DNA of 64,000 bases from Streptomyces sp. NBC_01016 (GCF_026341035.1 NZ_JAPEOQ010000001.1:5022001-5086000); one strand, 5' to 3'. Shown: positions 42,373 through 51,494, numbered from the stretch's first letter. Notes: generated by a model from the letters alone, not told the origin. Made by a program: numbers and translations.

Positions 42373-43749
42373 ATGACCTCTCTGAGTTCGGACTTGCTCG
42401 CTCCACTCGACCTGACTTTCTGGAACATCGAGACCGCCGAACACCCCATGCACCTCGGGGCGTTGGGCGTGTTCGAGGCCGACGACCCCGGAGCCGCCCG
42501 GCACGCCTTCGAGCTGCTCGCCACCCGCGCCGCGGGCGTGGCGGGCCTGCGGATGCGGATCGCCGGCGTGCTCGTGCCGGTCGGCGGCGCGGCCCGCGTG
42601 CCCGCCGCCGACTTCGACCCGCTCGACCACGTGTGGATGGCCGGGCCCGTCGACGACTTCCACGCCGCCGCGGGCGCGCTCATGGAACGCCCGCTCGACC
42701 GCGGCCGCCCGCCGTGGGAGGCGCACGTGCTGCCGGCCGCCGACGGCGCGTCGTTCGCCGTGCTCTTCAAGTTCCACCACGCACTCGCCGACGGGCTGCG
42801 CGCCCTGACCCTCGCCGCCGGCGTCATGGACCCGATCGACCTGCCCGCCGGTCGCACCCCGAAGGACGCGCCCGCCCCGCGCCGCGGACTGCGCCTCCCG
42901 TTCCCCGGCCTGCGCGAGATCACCCTCGGTGACCTCGACCCGCGCCGCTACCCCGACCATGTGCGGGCGCTGGCGACCAGCGCGACACAGGCCGTGTCCA
43001 TCGGCGCGTCCGTCGCCCGCGCCACCTGGGGTGTGCGCACGTCGCCCGCGCTCACCTCGAAGGCCAGCGGCACCCGGAGCACCGCAGGGGTCGTGCTCGA
43101 CCTCGACGACGTGCACCGCATCCGCAAGACGGTCGGCGGCACGGTGAACGACGTGCTGATAGCCGTGGTCGCCGGAGCCGTCCGGCGCTGGCTCGACGAG
43201 CGCGGCGACGGCAGCGAGGGCGTCGAGCCCCGCGCCCTCGTCCCGGTCTCCCGGCGCAGGCCCCGCACCGCCCACCCGCAGGGCAACCGGCTCTCCGGCT
43301 ACCTCCTGCGCCTGCCCGTCGCCGAGCCGGACCCGGTGGAGCGGCTGCGGGTCGTACGGGCCGCCATGAACCGGCGCAAGGACGTCGGGCCCACGCGCGG
43401 CGCGGGCGCCGTCGCCCTGCTCGCCGACCACGTCCCACCGCTCGGCCTCCGGCTCGGCGGCGGCCTCGTCGGCCAGAACGCGCGCCTCCTCTTCGACCTG
43501 CTGGTCACGAGCGTGCCGCTGCCCAGCCTCGGCCTGAAACTGGGCGGCTGCCCGCTCACCGAGGTCTTCCCACTGGCGCCGTTGGCCCAGGGCCAGTCCC
43601 TCGCGGTGGCGGTGTCGACGTACCGCGGGCGGGTCCACTACGGCCTCGTCGCCGACGCGAGCGCCGTACCGGACCTCGACGTGCTGGCGCGGGCGATCCG
43701 GGAGGAAGTGGCCGCGCTCGGGGCGGCGTGCGAGAAGGCGGCGACCTGA
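42373..43749 (+). CDS. Wax ester synthase/diacylglycerol acyltransferase (WS/DGAT) family protein
   Basis: 458-residue acyltransferase of the bacterial WS/DGAT family, which makes triacylglycerol or wax esters from acyl-CoA. The catalytic motif HHALADG is near residue 135. PLDRGRPPWEAHVL precedes it, and the NDVLIAVVAGAVRRW segment is in the C-terminal domain. It is membrane-associated rather than membrane-spanning in this family. The ATG at 42373 matches the usual N-terminus (LLAPLDLTFWNIE); its ribosome site is weak. A hairpin follows the gene. Confidence 0.92.
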   Translation: MTSLSSDLLAPLDLTFWNIETAEHPMHLGALGVFEADDPGAARHAFELLATRAAGVAGLRMRIAGVLVPVGGAARVPAADFDPLDHVWMAGPVDDFHAAAGALMERPLDRGRPPWEAHVLPAADGASFAVLFKFHHALADGLRALTLAAGVMDPIDLPAGRTPKDAPAPRRGLRLPFPGLREITLGDLDPRRYPDHVRALATSATQAVSIGASVARATWGVRTSPALTSKASGTRSTAGVVLDLDDVHRIRKTVGGTVNDVLIAVVAGAVRRWLDERGDGSEGVEPRALVPVSRRRPRTAHPQGNRLSGYLLRLPVAEPDPVERLRVVRAAMNRRKDVGPTRGAGAVALLADHVPPLGLRLGGGLVGQNARLLFDLLVTSVPLPSLGLKLGGCPLTEVFPLAPLAQGQSLAVAVSTYRGRVHYGLVADASAVPDLDVLARAIREEVAALGAACEKAAT

Positions 43750-43793
43750 CGTAGCCGCTGGTGCCGACGACCGTCATTTGGGTCGACGCCGCT

Positions 43794-43821
43794 CCCGCCA
43801 GTATCCTCCGGATCTGGCGGG
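43794..43821 (+). terminator. Terminator hairpin after the WS/DGAT gene
   Basis: CCCGCCAG and CTGGCGGG pair perfectly, and the stem continues through ATCC/GGAT with one bulged T around TCC. It lies 45 bases after the stop codon. Confidence 0.7.
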
Positions 43822-43913
43822 ATCAACCGAGTGACCTGTAAGGTGCCGCCTTTTGGCAGCCGCGGCCCCCAGGTGTCGCCGCGGCACGAGCGACACGAGG
43901 AACAGCAGCGGCG

Positions 43914-45437
43914 ATGACCGTGACAGAGGACAACCAGGCCGACGAGGTCGTCGAGGCCACGGACGCCGTCGAGAGCGGCGACGCCGACCTCGGCCCCGGC
44001 ATCGACCCCGAGCGGCTCGCCGTCTGCCTCAGTGTGCTGGAGGAGCTCGACGAGATCGACGTCGACCATCCCGACGCGATCACCGTCCGCAGGGCCACCG
44101 CCGGCATCTACCGGACCGTGAAGCAGCGCCGCCGCCAGGAGCGCCGCGCCGCCAAGACCGCCCACGACAAGGCGGTCACCGAGGCGACGGCGACCGGGTC
44201 CGCGCAGCGCATCGACGACGAGACCGAGGGCATCCTGCCTTCCTCGCAGACCGAGGAGGGCAGGTTCGCGGGGATACTCCAGCGCCCGCGCTCCTGCTAC
44301 ACCTGCAAGACCCGGTACGTGGAAGTCGACTACTTCTACCACCAGCTCTGTCCCGACTGCGCCCGCCTGAACCGGACGAAGCGCGACGCCCGCGCCGACC
44401 TCAGCGGCAAGCGCGCCCTGCTCACCGGCGGCCGCGCCAAGATCGGCATGTACATCGCGCTGCGCCTCCTCCGTGACGGCGCGCACACCACGATCACCAC
44501 CCGGTTCCCCAAGGACGCCATCCGCCGCTTCAAGGCGATGGAGGACTCGGCGGACTGGATCCACCGCCTGGAGGTCGTCGGCCTCGACCTGCGCGACCCG
44601 GGCCAGGCCGTCGCCCTCGCCGAGCAGGTCGCCGCCGCGGGCCCGCTCGACATCCTCATCAACAACGCGACGCAGACCGTGCGCCGGCTGCCCTCCGCCT
44701 ACGCCGCCCTCGTCGACGGCGAGAGCGCGCCGCTGCCCGCAGGAGAGCTGCCGCCGCACCACGTCATCGGCGCCTTCAACTCGGGCTCCGTCGACGGCAT
44801 CGCCGCGCTGCCCATCGGCACCAGCGGCATCGACGCCCAGAAGGTCGCCGACCTGGCGCTCGTCGCGGGCAACGCGAGCGTCGAGCGGCACCTCGACGGC
44901 TCCGCGATCGACGCGGGCGGCCTCGTCCCGGACGTCGTCGATTCCAACACCTGGGTGCAGACCATCGACCAGATCTCCCCGGTCGAGCTGCTCGAGACCC
45001 AGCTCTGCAACTACACGTCGCCGTTCATCCTGATCAGCGCGCTGCGCCCGGCGATGTCCGACGCCGCGAAGAAGGCGGAGAGCGGACGCGCGTACGTCGT
45101 CAACGTCTCGGCGATGGAGGGTGTCTTCGGCCGCGGCTACAAGGGCGCGGGCCACCCGAACACCAACGCCGCCAAGGCCGCGATGAACATGGTGACGCGC
45201 ACCAGCGCCCACGAGATGTTCCAGGCCGACGGCATCCTGATGACCTCCGTCGACACCGGCTGGATCACCGACGAGCGCCCGCACTACGACAAGCTGCGCC
45301 TCGCCGAGGAGGGCTTCCACGCCCCGCTCGACCTGGTCGACGGCGCCGCCCGCGTCTACGACCCCGTCGTCCGCGGCGAGGCCGGCGACGACGTGTACGG
45401 CGTCTTCCTGAAGGACTACGAGCCCGGCAAGTGGTGA
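43914..45437 (+). CDS. Atypical SDR-fold protein with N-terminal coiled and zinc-ribbon extension
   Basis: 507-residue protein. Residues 1-125 are charged and helix-rich (QRRRQERRAAKTAHDKA). About residues 128-150 have CYTC and CPDC spaced like a zinc ribbon, and from about 162 a Rossmann-type SDR domain begins (RALLTGGRAKIGMYIALRLL), with INNATQTVRRLP after beta-4. Where the catalytic YxxxK is expected the sequence is TNAAK, so the tyrosine is replaced by threonine. The segment GHPNTNAAKAAMNMVTRTSA recurs in plant and actinobacterial relatives as far as I recall. It may bind NAD(P) without classical dehydrogenase activity. GAGG lies ten bases before the ATG. Function unknown. Confidence 0.85.
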   Translation: MTVTEDNQADEVVEATDAVESGDADLGPGIDPERLAVCLSVLEELDEIDVDHPDAITVRRATAGIYRTVKQRRRQERRAAKTAHDKAVTEATATGSAQRIDDETEGILPSSQTEEGRFAGILQRPRSCYTCKTRYVEVDYFYHQLCPDCARLNRTKRDARADLSGKRALLTGGRAKIGMYIALRLLRDGAHTTITTRFPKDAIRRFKAMEDSADWIHRLEVVGLDLRDPGQAVALAEQVAAAGPLDILINNATQTVRRLPSAYAALVDGESAPLPAGELPPHHVIGAFNSGSVDGIAALPIGTSGIDAQKVADLALVAGNASVERHLDGSAIDAGGLVPDVVDSNTWVQTIDQISPVELLETQLCNYTSPFILISALRPAMSDAAKKAESGRAYVVNVSAMEGVFGRGYKGAGHPNTNAAKAAMNMVTRTSAHEMFQADGILMTSVDTGWITDERPHYDKLRLAEEGFHAPLDLVDGAARVYDPVVRGEAGDDVYGVFLKDYEPGKW

Positions 45438-46264
45438 CGCAGCTGCTTGTGGACGGCGTCGTTCGACGCGCCGCCCGCTGAGGCGGCGCGCACCCGCGTA
45501 CCGCCGTCCACAAGCAGCTCCGCCCCGGTGATCCAGGACGCCTCGTCCGAGGCCAGCCAGCGCACCGCGCGCGCCACGTCCTCCGGCTCCCCGATCCGCC
45601 CGGTCGGAAGCCCCGCCGCCACCGACTCCTCGGCCCGCTCCCACACGAAGCGGGCCATCTCGGTGCGGACGAGGCCGGGGGAGACGGAGTTCACGCGCAC
45701 CAACGGGCCCATCTCGCCCGCCAGTTGAGCGGTCAGGTGCAGCAGTGCCGCCTTGCTGGTGCCGTACGCGCCGACGTTCGGGCCGACATGGCCCGCGCCC
45801 TCCGTGCACACATTGACGACGGCGCCGCCGTGCTCGCTCATCCACGCCCGCCACGCGCACTGCACCAGACGCAGCGGTGCCTCCACGTTCATCGTGAAGG
45901 CCGTGCGCCAGGTATCCGGATCGGCGTCCATGAGCGGGCCGTACGGCTGGTTGGTCGCGGCGTTGTTCACGACGATGTCGACCCGCCCGAACTCGGCCAT
46001 CGTCCGCTCCGTCACCTCCCACAGATGCGCCGGATCGGCCACGGACCCGGGCACACCCACCGCCTCCGCGCCCCGCGCCCGCAGCGCCGCGACGGCCTCG
46101 CGTACCCCGTGCGGATCCCGCGCCGTCACGCACAACAGGGCGCCGGAGTCTGCGAGTTCCTCCGCGATCGCGCGGCCGATGCCGCGCGAGGCGCCGGTCA
46201 CGACGGCCGCCCTGCCGTCGAGCACGCGCGGGTGATCCGTGGGAGCCATCGGGGACGCAGCCAT
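45416..46264 (-). CDS. SDR-family oxidoreductase
   Basis: 282-residue classical short-chain dehydrogenase. TGASRGIGRAIAEEL is the cofactor loop, VNNAATNQP the structural motif, and YGTSKAALLHL carries the YxxxK pair; PGLVRTEMA follows. The first ATG at 46264 was taken, an ATG five codons later is possible, and neither has a strong ribosome site. Its 3' end overlaps the convergent zinc-ribbon SDR by 22 bases. Substrate unknown. Confidence 0.92.
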   Translation of the reverse strand: MAASPMAPTDHPRVLDGRAAVVTGASRGIGRAIAEELADSGALLCVTARDPHGVREAVAALRARGAEAVGVPGSVADPAHLWEVTERTMAEFGRVDIVVNNAATNQPYGPLMDADPDTWRTAFTMNVEAPLRLVQCAWRAWMSEHGGAVVNVCTEGAGHVGPNVGAYGTSKAALLHLTAQLAGEMGPLVRVNSVSPGLVRTEMARFVWERAEESVAAGLPTGRIGEPEDVARAVRWLASDEASWITGAELLVDGGTRVRAASAGGASNDAVHKQLRHHLPGS

Positions 46265-46347
46265 GCGCGTACGGTCTCACGGGCGCACGGTGTATGACGA
46301 TGTGTCAGCCGTGCACGGTTCGTGGGCCGTTTGTGGAGGCCGCCGGA

Positions 46348-46929
46348 CTAGCGGACGTACGCGGCGTGGGTGGCCGCCACGAGTTCGAGCACCGGGCGCC
46401 AGTCCTCCAGGACCCCCGCGTCGAGGCCCACCACCTTGCCCGCGTCGTCCGCCTGCCGCACCGTCACCGCATCCTCGGAATGCGGGTCCGCCTCGAACGC
46501 CGCCACCTCCCGGGGCGTCATCGGGCCGCCCTGAACGCCCAGCGTCAGCGCGCTCTGCGGGGACAGGCCGCGCCCCGGCTCGGTCGTCGCCAGATACCGC
46601 TTCGCCGGCACGTGCAGCCGTACGAGCTGTGCCACCCGCTCGCCGAGGAGGCCGCGCACCGCGTCCGCCGCCCGGTCCGCGTGCCCCGCGTCGTCGCCCG
46701 GGCACAGCAGATGCCCGAGGTCGTGGACGAGGCCCGCGACCTGCAACTCCTTGTCGCTGGGCCGGGAGCGGCGCAGCAGCGCCGCCGTCTGCAGCGCGTG
46801 ATCGTGCAGATCGACGGGATCGCCGCTGCGGTCCGGGGCGTCCCAGGCGCCCCGGCAGGCGTGCAGGGCGGCCATCAATTCCTCGACGGTGCGCAGTTCG
46901 ACGCGTTCCATGGCAGTTGACTTCGCCAT
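46348..46929 (-). CDS. HD-domain hydrolase or oxygenase-like protein
   Basis: 193-residue HD-fold protein. VDLHDHALQTAALLR and VAGLVHDLGHLL supply the H...HD metal ligands, and LVRLHVPAKRYLA the later histidine. The pattern resembles the PhnZ/MIOX-like HD subgroup (mixed-valence diiron oxygenases) as well as phosphohydrolases, so the reaction is open. GGGAGGAG lies six bases before the ATG. It precedes the SDR gene on the same strand by 83 bases. Confidence 0.82.
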   Translation of the reverse strand: MAKSTAMERVELRTVEELMAALHACRGAWDAPDRSGDPVDLHDHALQTAALLRRSRPSDKELQVAGLVHDLGHLLCPGDDAGHADRAADAVRGLLGERVAQLVRLHVPAKRYLATTEPGRGLSPQSALTLGVQGGPMTPREVAAFEADPHSEDAVTVRQADDAGKVVGLDAGVLEDWRPVLELVAATHAAYVR

Positions 46930-47057
46930 TGAGACTCCTCCCGAAGCTCTTCCGCAGCCTGTCCGGAAGCAGACCATGGCGAACTGAGGCCGAGCCGACC
47001 CACCGGTCAACAGGACGTGAACGCTGTCCCCTTTCTCCCATGGTGCAGAATTGCCGC

Positions 47058-47423
47058 ATGCGCCGCCTCACCGTTCCCGCTCTGCTGGTGACCCTCCTGG
47101 TCACCGTGCTGGGCACGGCATGGGGCAGCGACTTCGGCGGCGCACCCGTCGAACCGGCCCCGGCCCTCGCGTCCGTACAGCAACTGGCGTCGCCGGGCAC
47201 ACCGGACTGCGACCCACAGGGGCAGCACGCCCCCGACAGCCGCCAGGGCGTGCCCACGCGCGGCACGAGCGCCCACGAACTCCTCGCCCCGCTCGCGTAC
47301 GCCCACGGGCACGGCGCCGCCGCGCCGCTCACGGGCATCGTGCCGCCGACCCCGGTGGGCCGCGGCCCGCCGCCGCCCAACGATCCGCCCTCACCGGTCG
47401 AACTGTCCGTCCTGCGCGTGTAG
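47058..47423 (+). CDS. Small exported or membrane-anchored protein
   Basis: 121-residue protein with a hydrophobic N-terminal segment (RLTVPALLVTLLVTVLGTAWG) and a Pro/Ala/Gly-rich remainder without recognised domain. The ATG at 47058 directly precedes the signal-like segment; an ATG at 47040 is in frame. Neither has a ribosome site. It is 59 bases before the DsbA-like gene and in the same direction, so it may belong to that exported thiol-redox set. Confidence 0.6.
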   Translation: MRRLTVPALLVTLLVTVLGTAWGSDFGGAPVEPAPALASVQQLASPGTPDCDPQGQHAPDSRQGVPTRGTSAHELLAPLAYAHGHGAAAPLTGIVPPTPVGRGPPPPNDPPSPVELSVLRV

Positions 47424-47482
47424 ATGACGCCCCGCCCCACCCGTCATCACGCATTCCTCACGCACGCAAGGACGACTTCGTC

Positions 47483-48235
47483 ATGCCCAAGAACACCTCC
47501 ATCCGCGCCAAGCAGCGCCGCACCGCCGCGATCGCCGCATCCGTCGCCGTGGCCGCGATCCTCCTCGGCACCGTCTCGTACACCGCGACCAGGCCCGAGG
47601 CCCGTACCGACGTGGCCGACCAGCAGCAGGCGGACACCACAGAGGCCAACGACGAGCTGACCGACAAGCTCGTGAAGCTCGCCCGGCGCGACGCCAAGGA
47701 CCCGCTCGCGCAGGGCCGCGCCGACGCGCCCGTGGTGCTCATCGAGTACGCCGACTTCAAGTGCGGCTACTGCGGGAAGTTCGCCCGCGACACCGAACCC
47801 GACCTGGTGAAGAAGTACGTCGACGACGGCACGTTGCGCATCGAGTGGCGCAACTTCCCGATCTTCGGCGCCGACTCGCAGTCCGCCGCGCGCGCCGCGT
47901 GGGCCGCCGGACAGCAGGGCCGCTTCTGGCAGTTCCACAAGGCGGCGTACGCCGACGGCGCCAAGGACAAGGGCTTCGGCGCGGACCGCCTCGACGCGCT
48001 CGCCCGCGAGGCCGGGGTGAAGGACCTCGACCGGTTCCGCACCGACCGCGCAGGCAAGGCGGCGCAGGCCGCGGTGAAGCAGGACAGCGACGAGGCGTAC
48101 GCGCTCGGAGCCACCTCCACGCCGTCCTTCCTCATCAACGGCCAGCCCATCGCGGGCGCGCAGCCCGAGGCCGCCTTCGAGCAGGCCATCGAGGCGGCGA
48201 AGGCGCAGTCCGCGAAGTCCGGCGGCGGCAAGTGA
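47483..48235 (+). CDS. Membrane-anchored DsbA-like thiol-disulfide oxidoreductase
   Basis: 250-residue protein with an N-terminal membrane anchor (residues 16-34) and a DsbA-type thioredoxin domain. The active site is C94-G-Y-C97 in DFKCGYCGKF, and the cis-proline segment is GATSTPSFLINGQPIAG. It faces outside the membrane and probably oxidises or isomerises secreted proteins. AAGGA lies ten bases before the ATG. GTGA overlap with the next gene, a CcdA-like membrane electron carrier, implies joint function. Confidence 0.95.
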   Translation: MPKNTSIRAKQRRTAAIAASVAVAAILLGTVSYTATRPEARTDVADQQQADTTEANDELTDKLVKLARRDAKDPLAQGRADAPVVLIEYADFKCGYCGKFARDTEPDLVKKYVDDGTLRIEWRNFPIFGADSQSAARAAWAAGQQGRFWQFHKAAYADGAKDKGFGADRLDALAREAGVKDLDRFRTDRAGKAAQAAVKQDSDEAYALGATSTPSFLINGQPIAGAQPEAAFEQAIEAAKAQSAKSGGGK

Positions 48236-49074
48236 GCGACATCGGCTACTTCGCGGCATTCCTCGGCGGCCTGCTCGCCCTGCTCAGCCCGTGCAGCGCG
48301 TTGCTGCTGCCCGCGTTCTTCGCGTACTCCATCGACAGCCCGACGCGGCTCGTCGCCCGCACCGGAGTCTTCTACCTGGGGCTCGCCACCACCCTGGTCC
48401 CGCTCGGCGCCGCCGGCTCGTACGCGGGCCGCTTCTTCTACGGCAACCGTGACCTGCTCGTCTCCATCGGCGGCTGGCTGATCATCGCGCTCGGCGTGCT
48501 GCAGATCGCGGGACGCGGCTTCGCCTCCCGCCGCATGTCGGAACTCTCCGGCCGCATCCGCCCCACCAACGCGGTGTCGGTGTACGCGCTCGGGGCGGTC
48601 TACGGCCTTGCCGGCTTCTGCGCGGGACCGATCCTCGGCAGCGTCCTCACGGTCGCGGCGCTCGGCGGGCACCCGGTGTACGGCGGTGCGCTGCTCGCGG
48701 TGTACGCCCTGGGCATGGCCGTACCGCTGTTCCTGCTCGCGCTGTTGTGGGAACGGTTCGACCTTGGCGGGAAGCGGTGGCTGCGCGGCCGTCCGATCCG
48801 CATCGGCCGTTTCGAGACGCACTCGACGTCGCTGGCTTCCGGTCTGTTCTTCCTGGCGCTCGGCACGCTGTTTCTGGTCTTCGACGGGACGACGGCGCTT
48901 CCCGGACTCCTCGACGTCGACAACTCGTTCGCCGCCGAGCAGTGGGCGCGCGGCATGGGCGACCGCGTCCCGGACCTGCTCGTCCTGGTCGCGGTCGTCG
49001 TGCTGGTGGGAGCGTTCTTCCTCGTACGGACCCTGCGTGGGCGCGCGGAGAACGTGCCGGTCGAGAGCGATTAG
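48232..49074 (+). CDS. CcdA/DsbD-like membrane thiol electron-transfer protein
   Basis: 280-residue membrane protein with six to seven hydrophobic segments. The two conserved cysteines lie in LLSPCSALLLPAF (C21) and LAGFCAGPILGSV (C130), the pattern by which CcdA passes electrons across the membrane. It is translationally coupled by GTGA to the DsbA-like gene, so it most likely keeps that partner in its working redox state. Confidence 0.93.
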   Translation: MSDIGYFAAFLGGLLALLSPCSALLLPAFFAYSIDSPTRLVARTGVFYLGLATTLVPLGAAGSYAGRFFYGNRDLLVSIGGWLIIALGVLQIAGRGFASRRMSELSGRIRPTNAVSVYALGAVYGLAGFCAGPILGSVLTVAALGGHPVYGGALLAVYALGMAVPLFLLALLWERFDLGGKRWLRGRPIRIGRFETHSTSLASGLFFLALGTLFLVFDGTTALPGLLDVDNSFAAEQWARGMGDRVPDLLVLVAVVVLVGAFFLVRTLRGRAENVPVESD

Positions 49075-49543
49075 CGTCCGGCGGCAGGGGGCGAGTTGAC
49101 GCCAATCTCCGGCGTCGGCCGCCCCGTCCCACGCGCCTCGTCGGCCCCGGGCGACGCCTGGGGCCGCGTCAACACCGCCTGGCGACACGCCGTGATGTCC
49201 TGAAGTGCCCCCGTACGAGCGAAAACCCTTCGCGCCTGGACGGGTGTCCATGGCTGAATGAACGCCAGGCGACCTCCGAAAGACCCAGAGATTCCAGCCC
49301 CAGTGAGCGGACCCCCGCTCATATGGTTAGGCTGTAGCCGCACGGTTACCGCAAGTGGGTCCGACACCTCGACCCATGGTGGCCGTACAGGGACAGACCG
49401 AGAACCACGGCCGACCCAACGAGCGACAACCGGCGCCACCGCGCCCGAACTGGCCCTCTACACAAGCCCGATCGGGCGCCGGACCCCGCGCGACGCAGGG
49501 ACGGACCGCCGAAGCGGGTTACCCGACACACAAGGAGTGCGCG
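49075..49543. other. Gene-free stretch before a small protein gene
   Basis: No convincing gene on either strand. It contains a small hairpin, TGAGCGG/CCGCTCA at 49304-49321, followed by TAGGCT at 49328, which could be a -10 element of a promoter for the 58-residue protein; the matching -35 is poor. The rest may be a long leader. Confidence 0.5.
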
Positions 49544-49720
49544 GTGACACCAGAGAAGACGAATCGCGAACAGAGCCCTAAGGACCGAGCCGAGCGGGCC
49601 GGCCGACGCAGGCCGGAGAAGCTTGGCAGTCTCGACGTCTGGGCGAGGTCGGCGCCGATTCGCCTCGCGGGTTACGAGGACGATCTGGCTGAGCCGCACA
49701 TTCTGCCCAGCGTGGATTGA
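49544..49720 (+). CDS. Small charged protein with a conserved-looking C-terminus
   Basis: 58-residue protein. The first 30 residues are very basic and acidic (EKTNREQSPKDRAERAGRRR); the last 28 contain SLDVWARSAPIRLAGYEDD and end HILPSVD. AAGGAG lies six bases before the GTG, the best ribosome site in this area, so it is very likely translated. I have the impression this C-terminus recurs in Streptomyces but recognise no function. A leader-plus-core layout could suggest a modified peptide, yet no modifying enzyme is adjacent. It lies about 470 bases beyond the CcdA-like gene and just before a dispersed GC-rich repeat. Confidence 0.7.
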   Translation: MTPEKTNREQSPKDRAERAGRRRPEKLGSLDVWARSAPIRLAGYEDDLAEPHILPSVD

Positions 49721-49762
49721 GTCCGACGGGGCACCTATAGCCCCGCCTTTCGGGCGAGAGCC

Positions 49763-49786
49763 CGCGGGGTCCGGGGAAGAGCCCCG
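49763..49786. repeat. Dispersed GC-rich repeat, short copy
   Basis: The core CGCGGGGTCCGGGG-A-AGAGCCCCG matches copies at 54087 and 57716 with one difference (A for C). The GGGG...CCCC part forms a hairpin. It lies between the 58-residue protein gene and the convergent amidohydrolase gene and may end both transcripts. Confidence 0.65.
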
Positions 49787-49807
49787 AGGCCCCAGCCCCG
49801 TTGGGCG

Positions 49808-51451
49808 TCAACTGGCAAACACTCGCTGACCCCCGACGAAGGTCTGCTCGACACGCGTCGCGCCGATCTCCGTCGCGGGCCCGGCGAACGGGTCCCTGTC
49901 CAGGACCACGAGGTCCGCGAGACACCCCGCCGCGATAACCCCGGTATCGGCGTCCAGATGATTCACGTACGCGCTACCGGAGGTGTACGCCGCGAGCGCA
50001 TCGCCCAGCCCGATCCGCTGCTCCGGCAGGAACACCGGCGTCCCCGCAGGCGCATCCGCCAGCACCCGGTTCACCGCGACATGGATCCCCTGCAACGGAT
50101 CCGGGCTGCTCACCGGCCAGTCGCTGCCCGCCGCAAGTGTCGCCCCCGCCCCCAGCAGCGCCGCGAACGGGTACTGCCGGGCCGAGCGCTCCGCCCCGAG
50201 GAACGGGATCGTCAGCTCGTCCATCTGCGGCTCGTGCGCGGCCCACAGCGCCTGCATGTTCGCCGTCGCGCCCAGCTCCCGGAACCGGCCGATGTCATCG
50301 GGGTGCACGACCTGAAGGTGAGCCAGGTGCGGGCGGGTATCCGTCCAACCATTGGCCCCCCGTGCCGCTTCCACGGCATCGAGTGCCTCGCGGACGGCCC
50401 GGTCGCCGAGCGCGTGGAAGTGCACCTGGAAACCGTGGGCGTCCAGCTCGGTCACGTACTTCTTCAGCGCCTCGGGCGGTACGAAGCTGATCCCGCTGTT
50501 GTCCGAGCGGCAGCCGCAGCCGTCGAGATACGGGCCGAGCAGCGCCGCCGTGCCGTTCTCCGCCACCCCGTCCTGCATGATCTTCACGGTCGTCGAGCGG
50601 AGCCGGCCACGGGTGCCGGCCTCGCGCCGGGCGAGCAGTTCCCCGATCTGCTCGGTGCCGCGAGCGCGGTCCCACCACAGCGCGCCCACGACACGCGCGG
50701 TGAGCCGCCCGTCGTCGGCGCACGCCAGATACGCGTCCGTCGGGTCGGTGAGGTTGGCGTGGTCGCCGAGGATGGCGTCCTGCCAGGCCGTGACGCCGAG
50801 CGAGTGCAGGTGCTCCTGGGCGCGGAGCAGGCCCGCGATCTTCTCCTCGCGGGTGACCGGAGGCAGCAGACGGCCGACGAGGTTCGCGGCGCCCTCCTGG
50901 AGCATGCCCGTCGGCGTGCCGTCCGGTTCGCGCTCGATGCGGCCGTCCGCCGGGTCGGGGGTACGGGCGTCGATCCCCGCGGCCCGCAGGGCACGCGAGT
51001 TGACCCAGGCGCCGTGGTGGTCGCGGTTGACCAGATACACCGGCCGGTCCGGCACCAGGGCGTCGAGCTCGGCCGCCGTCGGCAGCCCGCCGGGGAACGC
51101 CTCCATCGCCCAGCCGCCCCCGGTGATCCACTCGGCGTCCGGGTGCGCGCTCGCGTACGCGGCGATCCGCTCCCGGTACTCGGCGAGCGTCGTCGAGCCG
51201 CTCAGATCGCACTGGCCCATCTCCATGCCCGCCCCGACGGGGTGCGCGTGCGCGTCCTGGAAACCGGGGATCAGCAACTTCCCCGCCAGGTCGACCACTT
51301 CGGTGCGCGGGCCTATCAACTCGCGTACTTCGTCGTGGCCTACGGCGACGATCCGCTCGCCGCGCACCGCGGCCGTGGTGGCGCGCGAGCGGGCGGGGGA
51401 GCCGGTGTGGACGGGACCGCCGGTGAAGACGAGGTCGGCGGGTGTGGACAT
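49808..51451 (-). CDS. YtcJ-like metal-dependent amidohydrolase
   Basis: 547-residue amidohydrolase_3 protein. IPGFQDAHAHPVG carries the first two metal histidines, QVHFHALGDRAV the middle ones, and LAAGSDWPVSSPDP the catalytic Asp. The N- and C-terminal beta-sandwich parts (ADLVFTGGPVHTG and LADLVVLDRDPF) are typical. AGGAG lies eight bases before the ATG. It follows an APC permease gene by 43 bases on the same strand, so it may hydrolyse an amide or N-acyl compound brought in by that permease. Confidence 0.93.
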   Translation of the reverse strand: MSTPADLVFTGGPVHTGSPARSRATTAAVRGERIVAVGHDEVRELIGPRTEVVDLAGKLLIPGFQDAHAHPVGAGMEMGQCDLSGSTTLAEYRERIAAYASAHPDAEWITGGGWAMEAFPGGLPTAAELDALVPDRPVYLVNRDHHGAWVNSRALRAAGIDARTPDPADGRIEREPDGTPTGMLQEGAANLVGRLLPPVTREEKIAGLLRAQEHLHSLGVTAWQDAILGDHANLTDPTDAYLACADDGRLTARVVGALWWDRARGTEQIGELLARREAGTRGRLRSTTVKIMQDGVAENGTAALLGPYLDGCGCRSDNSGISFVPPEALKKYVTELDAHGFQVHFHALGDRAVREALDAVEAARGANGWTDTRPHLAHLQVVHPDDIGRFRELGATANMQALWAAHEPQMDELTIPFLGAERSARQYPFAALLGAGATLAAGSDWPVSSPDPLQGIHVAVNRVLADAPAGTPVFLPEQRIGLGDALAAYTSGSAYVNHLDADTGVIAAGCLADLVVLDRDPFAGPATEIGATRVEQTFVGGQRVFAS

Positions 51452-51494
51452 GTTTTCAACTCCTAGTACATGTGCGGGTGTTACGAGAGGGCGG

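Noticed and set aside
49258..49581. Possible 107-codon gene on the plus strand in the gene-free stretch
   Set aside because: No ribosome site, composition unlike a protein, and it overlaps the well-supported 58-residue gene in another frame.
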